Below are positions 46,696-52,363 of a DNA stretch of 52,363 nucleotides, piece by piece. Numbering within the stretch: position 1 is the stretch's first letter; the number at the start of each line of letters is the position of its first letter. Origin of the DNA: Porogramme epimiltina. Taxonomy: Eukaryota; Basidiomycota; Agaricomycetes; Polyporales; Polyporaceae. The stretch spans positions 1 through 52,363 of the forward strand of contig FTLJ01000148.1 in assembly GCA_900155495.1 (NCBI GenBank), read 5' to 3'. Under the pieces are notes generated by a model. That model saw nothing but the letters and a program-made list of their open reading frames with translations. It did not search any database and was not told where the DNA came from. Position numbers and translations under genes: made by a program.

Positions 46696-48415
46696 TGCGA
46701 AAGGAAGACCAGATTGGTTGGGCTGGGAGTCGTGGTGGGTTTGCATTTTCCTTGACTTGATTATATACTGCGCGAGTCCCACGTCCCCGGACAGAGCCCC
46801 AAGGGTATATCTCAGCCGTCATGGTGTGGTTTTGCTGAGTCACGCTGTGGAACCGTTGTCGCCGGTTGGTGATGCGACGAGAAACAGCAGGGTCGTATCC
46901 TCGCATAAGCAATCGGAGCATCTTGGAGGGGTAGAATGTTCCTTGAAGTGCTGCAATTGAAGCGTAAGCAATGTGCAAGAAGACTTAATGTGCGCGCAGC
47001 AACGACTTACTAGCATTTGCAATCGATGGCTTCCTCGGTGGTTGGGCCGCCCGAGCTTTAGCATATCGCTTTTGTCGAATGCTACACGCGCTCGGGATCG
47101 GACCCGCGTCCCTCATACCCGGTGGTGTGAAGAGCCGAGTAACCCGGGAGGAAGAGTTTTGCGGACGCACGCCGGAGTCACCGTCGACAAAATTAACAGT
47201 ACTGTCACCAACCAGTGCCTTGTAGACTCCAGTAACGCCGTGAGAGGCAATTTCTCTTACAATGCTGATGATCTTTCAGAAGATGACAAACGAATCATAA
47301 TCTGCGTATTGGAAGGGGTAGAGGCGTGAAGCATTCATGGCACATGCGCGAGCCGCTCCATCCAACTTCTGCCAGCGGTGCACGTGATGGCCGACGCGAA
47401 ACATCACGGTCATGTGATCATGTCACGAACGTAATCTTACTTGCCACGGTCGCGACCGCGTGCTTTGCTCCCGCGTAATCGCAGCAAACTTCCCTACACG
47501 AGCGCATATCCGAATCGATACAACACCCCAACAAATGCCACGGCATCTCAGGATTGGCTCGGAGTAGGGTACGTCAACGACCACTTTCTGGATGTTCACG
47601 AGGGAGCCGATCTGACTAAACACGCCATCCATGGAGTTCTACACCGACGTCCGGATGTCATCCATTGCAAATCCGCGTGTCTGTTTCAGAGGCTTTCCCA
47701 AGGCGAGTCAAGATGTTCGTCTTGGGAGGTTGTGGTGCGCACTTATGTTGATTTTGGTCCATCCGACGTTCTGATGCGGCACCATACTTAGACAGCATCG
47801 CCTAGCCAGGGCTAGCCTCGATGCAGATGACACGTCCAAAACGTACAAGGTGCTTCGCCGCCGAGACCGTGAGGCGGTAGGGGGGCCTCCCACTTTGGCA
47901 AGTCTTGCCTTTATTAGACCATCCTTCATGCAGGCTTTGCTCCCGGAGTTCTCGGACGTTTCGCATAACTGACGCTCACAGTGTGTAGTCCCTTTCTTCC
48001 GTTTTGAGCGGATTGTAAGGGAAGCTTGAGGCTGACTTGGCAATATAGATGTTATAATTCAGGATGTATCAGGGGTTCAATTACCCACCTGCTAGTAGGC
48101 CGTCGTTGTTGGTACTCCGCGCCGTAGACCTGTATGGAAGTAAGCACCTTCGGTTACCCAATCCCTCTGCAGCCCCTCAATACTGCCGTTCTACTTCCCA
48201 CAGCTCTCACGCTCTCCTGCTACGTGATAGGAGCAGATGACCTGCCGACTATCTGTCCCTCGCCAATTCCGCATGACTCAACGGTGTCTTCAGACCATAT
48301 GCAGTACGCGGTACCGATTTGTGTCCGCAGTCACCGGCCCTTATTTGCATATAACGTCTGCTAGCATGCTCGGTACCCTCACACATTGGCAAGACGTCAA
48401 GGTGCTCTTCTCACC
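46696..48415. other. Intergenic between the divergent glutathione transferases
   Basis: 1.7 kb. Several frames on both strands look weakly coding but none has a domain or a convincing exon chain. A tRNA-like TCGGGATCGGACCC word near 47090 does not fold into a cloverleaf by eye. Confidence 0.45.
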
Positions 48416-49325
48416 ATGGCTCAACCCGCGCAGATCGTACTCTACTCTCTCTTTGTGAGTGATTATATTGCCTCGCGGTTCTTCATCCATCCCTCAGTTC
48501 TCTACCAGACGTCTCAGTACGTACACCGCGTCCGACTTGGACTAGAGCAAGCCGGAGTAGAGTACACCATATACGACGTAAACATCCTTGAAAAGCCCGA
48601 CTGGTACCTCCAAAAGGTCAATCCAGAGGGAAAGGTACGCGCACTGAAGCTCCGATTCTTGCCCGAGCCATCTCATGTATCCGTCCCACAGGTTCCCTCT
48701 CTGCTACATGGCGGCCCCAAGTGTACGCCAGAAAACCCTTCTCCAGAGAGCACTGTTGTCACCGAGTCACTCGTCATCCTCGAGTTCCTCGCCGACGTGT
48801 ATCCCGATGCACATATTCTCCCCGTGGACCCTGCCGGCCGCGCCGCTGTCCGTGGTTTCATCGCACACTTCGAGGAGAAGTTTGTCAAACCGTTCCAAGA
48901 CACCTTCCTTCGCGGGTATTCCACGCAGCCCCTACTCGACGCGTTCGCCGTGGTTCAGGCGCGGCTTTCGGCAACCGGCTTTGCGTGCGGAGAGTGGTCG
49001 ATGGCAGATATGGCCGTCGTTCCGTTCTTCGTGCGCGTATTGGCGATGCTCGAAAACGATATTGGGAAGTACCCAGAGGGAGAGGGGAAGAAGGCTTTTG
49101 CGACATTGACCGGCGACGCCAAGTTCGCGCGCATTGCGAAGTACGTTGAGGATATCAAGACACACCCGGCTGTCAAGGCGACGTGGAACGAAGTAAGTGT
49201 TTTTTTACCCTTTCGGATGCATACAACTCACAAACTCGCACGACGATCAGGAGGCCCAGCTTAGTGCATCGCGGCAGTGGCCAGGTCTTCTCCGGGGCCA
49301 CCCTTACTTCTTCCTCTCCCCTTGA
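48416..49325 (+). CDS. Ure2p-like glutathione S-transferase, copy 2
   Basis: Four exons: MAQPAQIVLYSLF (donor gtgagtgat), TSQYVHRVRLGLEQAGVEYT...VNPEGK (donor gtacgcgca), VPSLLHGGPKCTPENPSPES...HPAVKATWNE (donor gtaagtgtt) and EAQLSASRQWPGLLRGHPYF to TGA at 49323-49325. The exon structure and wording match copy 1 (GGPKC, DPAGRAAVRGF, GEWSMA, IGKYPEGEGKK), so they are paralogues in opposite orientation. The N-terminal half carries the thioredoxin fold with PSLL cis-proline and the glutathione-binding PESTVVTESL; the C-terminal half is the helical domain. The last exons differ completely between the two copies. Likely a cytosolic detoxification enzyme; substrate unknown. The shared upstream space could allow joint control. 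Confidence 0.85.
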
Positions 49326-49639
49326 ATTCCTGTATTCAGCGGCTAGTACCACCAGATGTGTATCTATTGCCGTACGAAGTGAAATGCATGCTCCCAGAGT
49401 TCATGTTATCTTGAACAATGAACATAGTGAAATGCGATCTAGTAACTAGTTGAAGCGTCTGCTCGATTTGGACATCGTTCCAGGTACTAGCCGGCGGCTA
49501 CGTGAAGCAATTGAACTGCGCAATCACCGCCGGTTGCCCTCTTCTGCACCCCTCAAATGCGATGTCAATGTGTGAGCTGGCAAACGTTGCTTCACGCACA
49601 TATTTAACCTGACGTTTTCTCTGGGTTCAGTGAGCCGAC
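49326..49639. other. Intergenic upstream of the HET gene
   Basis: 314 bp. It holds a possible TATA-like cacatatttaacc about 40 bp before the HET start; nothing else seen. Confidence 0.4.
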
Positions 49640-51523
49640 ATGTGGTTGCTTAGCACCGACAGAGCAGAGCTGAAGTTTTTCACATCACCAGAAGGTGTCG
49701 CTGGGGGATACGCCATCCTTTCCCATGTTTGGGATGCAAAGGAACAAACCTTTCAAGACTTACGCTCCCTCGGTCCAAGATGCAAACTATTTGGCTTGAA
49801 CCCTCGCCATTTCGTCTCCCGGAAGATTCGCGAGAGCTGTATTCGCGCCGAGAAGCACGGCTGGAAATGGATCTGGATCGATACCTGCTGCATCGACAAA
49901 ACGAGCAGTGCCGAGCTCTCCGAGGCTATCAACTCCATGTTTCGGTACTATTCCCTCTCTGCCGTCTGCTACGCGTTTCTCCGCGATGTCCCAGCAAACA
50001 GCATCCTCGACAAGCATGAGTCCGCTTTCCGACGCAGCCGGTGGCATCAGCGTGGCTGGACGCTTCAGGAACTCGTTGCTCCCAAGCTCCTCATATTCCT
50101 TTCGTCAGATTGGACCATCCTTGGCTACAAAGCGGAGCTTGCTCAGTTGCTAGAAGAAGTAACGCACGTCCCCCTGAGCGTTTTGCGCTTCGAACAGGAT
50201 ATGGCAGATATCAGCATCGCGCGCCGGATGTCATGGGCAAGCACGAGGAAGACGACGCGTCTCGAGGACGAGGCGTATTGTCTCATGGGGATCTTCGGCA
50301 TCAACATGCCTACCCTTTACGGCGAGGGACGCAAAGCGTTCTATCGTCTCCAGGAAGAGATCATGAAGACGTCAGTCGACACTTCACTCTTCGTATGGGG
50401 CGCTCTGGGCCCTCTCGGTGCCCTCACCGAGGCATTGGAGTCCGACCCGGTCGCCGCGGCCGCTCGTATGCAGCACTTGCACTTCTCAGAGGAAACGCAT
50501 CTTCTCGCACCTGCGCCTGCCGAGTTCTGGAACTTTGACAGTGTAAACTTTAACGTGAGCGAGTGTTACCACTCTACACTGTCCGACGCTGATTCGTCAA
50601 CTTGACAACGACCGCTGCAGGTGGACGCCGGCGTAGGATCGATGGATATTTGGCCAGGAAAAGGAGAAAGCGAAGAACGCATCCGCGTCCCTACATTCAC
50701 CACCACACCGTATGGCATCCGCGCCCGTATCCCCGTCGTCAAATACACCAACTTCTCCGTCGCCCTCCTCTTCTGCACACATAAGAATCTACCAGTCGGC
50801 ATCGCTCTCACACGCTGCCCGGACGCCGCGGATGAGGACCGACCTCTCTACCACTGCAACGCACAAAGCATCCGTCTCGTGACATTCCCGCCCTCACAAC
50901 AAGTTGGCTTTGTGGTGCAGTGGCAGACGGTGTATCTTGCCGCGCAGCCCCCTTTCCGTGCAGACACATCAGCCGTCAGGCCGTTTGCGTCTGCAGTCGC
51001 ATACACCAACGTCACGACCACGACTCCGTTCCGCATTCCAGATGCTGTGATCAACGTGGATGGGCTGCACTGCATCGACGCAACCCCCAAAACTTTGCCG
51101 TTTGGATGGTTGGGCGATCCACCCCTGACGCTCGTGTACGAGACATGGGGTGGGTGGCATGACCCGTTCTTTGCACACGAGTACCGCAGGCCTTGTCTAC
51201 ACGTGACACTCGGTATGTGTGCGTCAGTAACAGAAGCTTCGGCCGGCCACTGGGCTGTAGTTCGTACCGGGCTTTCGCCGAACGACGGAGAAGGGAACGA
51301 GCTGACCGCACCTGGATTTGATGTCGTAGCCCGTGGGGAGCACGTCTGCCCAGACGATCACATCGCATTGTGGCCGCGGAACGAGCGGCGCGTGAGGGTG
51401 GTAGGGGATTTGAAGGGAGAATACGTGGAAATGGACATTACAGTGAAGTTTGTGCGGTGCCTCATGAACCAGAACGGGGGCACATTGGTAATGCATCTAG
51501 CAGCAATTCGCAAACGTCGTTGA
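49640..51523 (+). CDS. HET-domain protein
   Basis: About 605 residues from exons 49640-50554 and 50621-51523; intron gtgagcgag...cgctgcag joins SVNFN to VDAGVGSMDI in frame. The HET domain (residues about 20-160) shows YAILSHVWD, KIRESCIRAEKHGWKWIWID, TCCIDKTSSAELSEAINSM and SRWHQRGWTLQELVAP, followed by RMSWASTRKTTRLEDEAYCL and MGIFGINMPTLYGEG. HET domains in ascomycetes trigger cell death on non-self contact (heterokaryon incompatibility) and are TIR-related; basidiomycete members are numerous and mostly uncharacterised. The second half has no recognised domain, NACHT or WD repeats; it is beta-rich. No signal peptide or membrane helix, so cytosolic. It is single in the window, 5.4 kb right of the receptor-like array; any link is speculative. 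Confidence 0.88.
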
Positions 51524-51954
51524 GTACTGGTTAAGGGGAAGTATGTGTATGGTATAGCACCTATTTCATTGCCTATAAACAACCTTTGCTACTGGCAGAC
51601 ATGTGGACGACGGCAAGCGAGTAGGCTCGTCCCCAGCCTGTTCGGCGTGATGGAAATTCAAACTCAGACGTGCTTTCGCCGAACAGGCTGGGCAAACTGG
51701 TCGCCTCTTTGGCGGGAGGGGACCGTGAGAATAAAAAGACTTAGAATTTGAGCGCATTCCGCGTTTCTCTGTCACACCAATTTTGCCTGCCACGACTTCG
51801 TCCACTGTCCGGTGCACAAAAATATATTACAGCATATCGAAGGTACACGGAATGAGCGAGAAAAATAATTTTGAGAGGTCTGTAAGAGAAAACGAAGGTA
51901 TGAGGGGAATTTTTGGTCTGGGAGTGTCGGGGCGCAGTGTGCACGTGACCACAA
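51524..51954. other. Intergenic with a 16-bp inverted repeat
   Basis: 3' flank of the HET gene. The inverted repeat at 51632-51692 is the only structured element; no gene is supported. Confidence 0.5.
51632..51692. repeat. Perfect 16-bp inverted repeat with 29-bp loop
   Basis: CCCAGCCTGTTCGGCG (51632-51647) is exactly complementary to CGCCGAACAGGCTGGG (51677-51692). It lies about 110-170 bp after the HET stop. It could be a transcript 3'-end hairpin, a small MITE core or a small-RNA precursor. Confidence 0.9.
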
Positions 51955-52110
51955 CCAGGTGAAGTTGAGCATCTCGCGGCCGTGGCCCAGAGTGCCATAG
52001 GAGGCCCCACCTTCCGCGATGGACGTCTCGACCACACATCCGAGGTGATTCGTAACGTGCCGTTGGCCGAACTTGACCAGAGACGCACGAAATTGGGAGG
52101 AAGATGCCAT
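51955..52110 (-). pseudogene. Class-III aminotransferase (GABA-transaminase type) first exon fragment
   Basis: From ATG at 52110 it reads MASSSQFRASLVKFGQRHV, NHLGCVVETSIAEG and GREMLNFT, which matches the N-terminus of fungal class-III PLP aminotransferases just before their CGIGVTN-type block. After NFT a GT (gttgtggtc) follows, but no continuation is seen in the next 400 bp of the minus strand, and neither the PLP lysine nor the central domain is present. An upstream in-frame extension (from 52284) is basic and Ser-rich, so a mitochondrial presequence is possible. Most likely a truncated or captured exon; a long first intron reaching beyond the HET gene is very unlikely because the HET gene occupies that DNA. 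Confidence 0.65.
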
Positions 52111-52363
52111 GGTGCGGGTGGAGGTGCGTTGCGATGCTGGCTTGATGCTGGAGAAGGATCTCTGAAGGGCTTCGTGCACGTTCCGTGACAATGCCACAAC
52201 ATAAAACACACGCTGAGACCTAAAGAGGAGGGGGCGTGTCAGCGTCGAGTGCGCGCGGGTAACATTGCGCGCTCGGCGCGGCATCGTGCGCGGGCGAGAG
52301 GAAGCCGCAGCACGCGAGTGCGTCCTGGAGCGTGCGCCGGCCGCGCGCGGTGAAGTACTCGCT
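52111..52363. other. Upstream of the aminotransferase fragment, window edge
   Basis: GC-rich (gcgcgc-type words) DNA; no gene supported. Confidence 0.35.

Noticed and set aside
47030..47150. tRNA-like words (TCGGGATCGGACCC) on the plus strand
   Set aside because: The T-arm does not pair fully and no acceptor or D-arm could be matched.
46973..47329. 118-residue plus-strand frame between the glutathione transferases
   Set aside because: Some protein-like wording near its end, but no domain or exon support.

Overview
This is nuclear DNA from a filamentous basidiomycete, most likely an agaricomycete close to Polyporales. The evidence is the many short GT-AG introns (about 45-70 nt), a DUF6533 seven-helix membrane protein, Ure2p-like glutathione transferases, a HET-domain protein, a DUF7729 secreted protein and a DUF3445 haem oxidoreductase. 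No operons, bacterial ribosome sites, CRISPR array or rRNA were seen. The placement is inference from gene content; no species can be named from the sequence alone.

Left edge (1-6380): a serine-rich membrane protein (minus strand) and a DUF7729 gene (plus strand) lie between two stretches rich in TATAGC/GCTATA words. They are followed by a truncated HECT ubiquitin-ligase exon, a decayed PalI/Rim9-type gene and empty DNA holding a 41-bp repeat.

Centre (6384-44200): the main content is a one-strand array of a lineage-expanded type I membrane protein family, here called the 'NRTIDD family' after the motif at the start of its ectodomain. Twelve copies look intact or nearly so (F1, F2, F4-F10, F12, F14, F15). 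There is also one multi-lesion pseudogene (F3), one truncated copy (F13) and one relic of about 85 bp (F11). The usual plan is a signal peptide, a glycosylated ectodomain of about 170 residues with a C-x-x-C pair and a predicted beta-sandwich, a Ser/Thr/Pro stalk, a Gly-rich transmembrane helix, an Arg/Lys stop-transfer, a coiled coil and often a C-terminal LPxYS tail. One intron lies just after the membrane in most copies. The array grew by segmental duplication: F8-F9-F10 (27.6-36.0 kb) corresponds to F12-F13-F14 (36.6-42.4 kb). F2 shares its gene and flanks with F8 and F12, and F3 shares them with F5. Plus-strand single genes (F-box-like, DUF3445) and a minus-strand DUF6533 gene are interspersed.

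A 1.5-kb segment at 31.5-33.0 kb interrupts one duplicated copy and is absent from the other. It carries an SRPK kinase exon and other coding-like scraps, so it looks like a gene-fragment-carrying insertion. Fragments of HECT, PalI, DUF3445 and an aminotransferase elsewhere in the window fit the same pattern of gene-piece shuffling.

Right edge (44470-52363): an unrecognised multi-exon gene, two divergently transcribed paralogous glutathione transferases, a HET-domain protein related to fungal self/non-self recognition, and the first exon of a class-III aminotransferase with no continuation. The array is the best candidate for an undescribed system: a rapidly duplicating set of cell-surface receptor-like proteins whose cytoplasmic tails carry a motif resembling WW-domain (Rsp5/NEDD4) ligands. 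Function is inferred, not shown.
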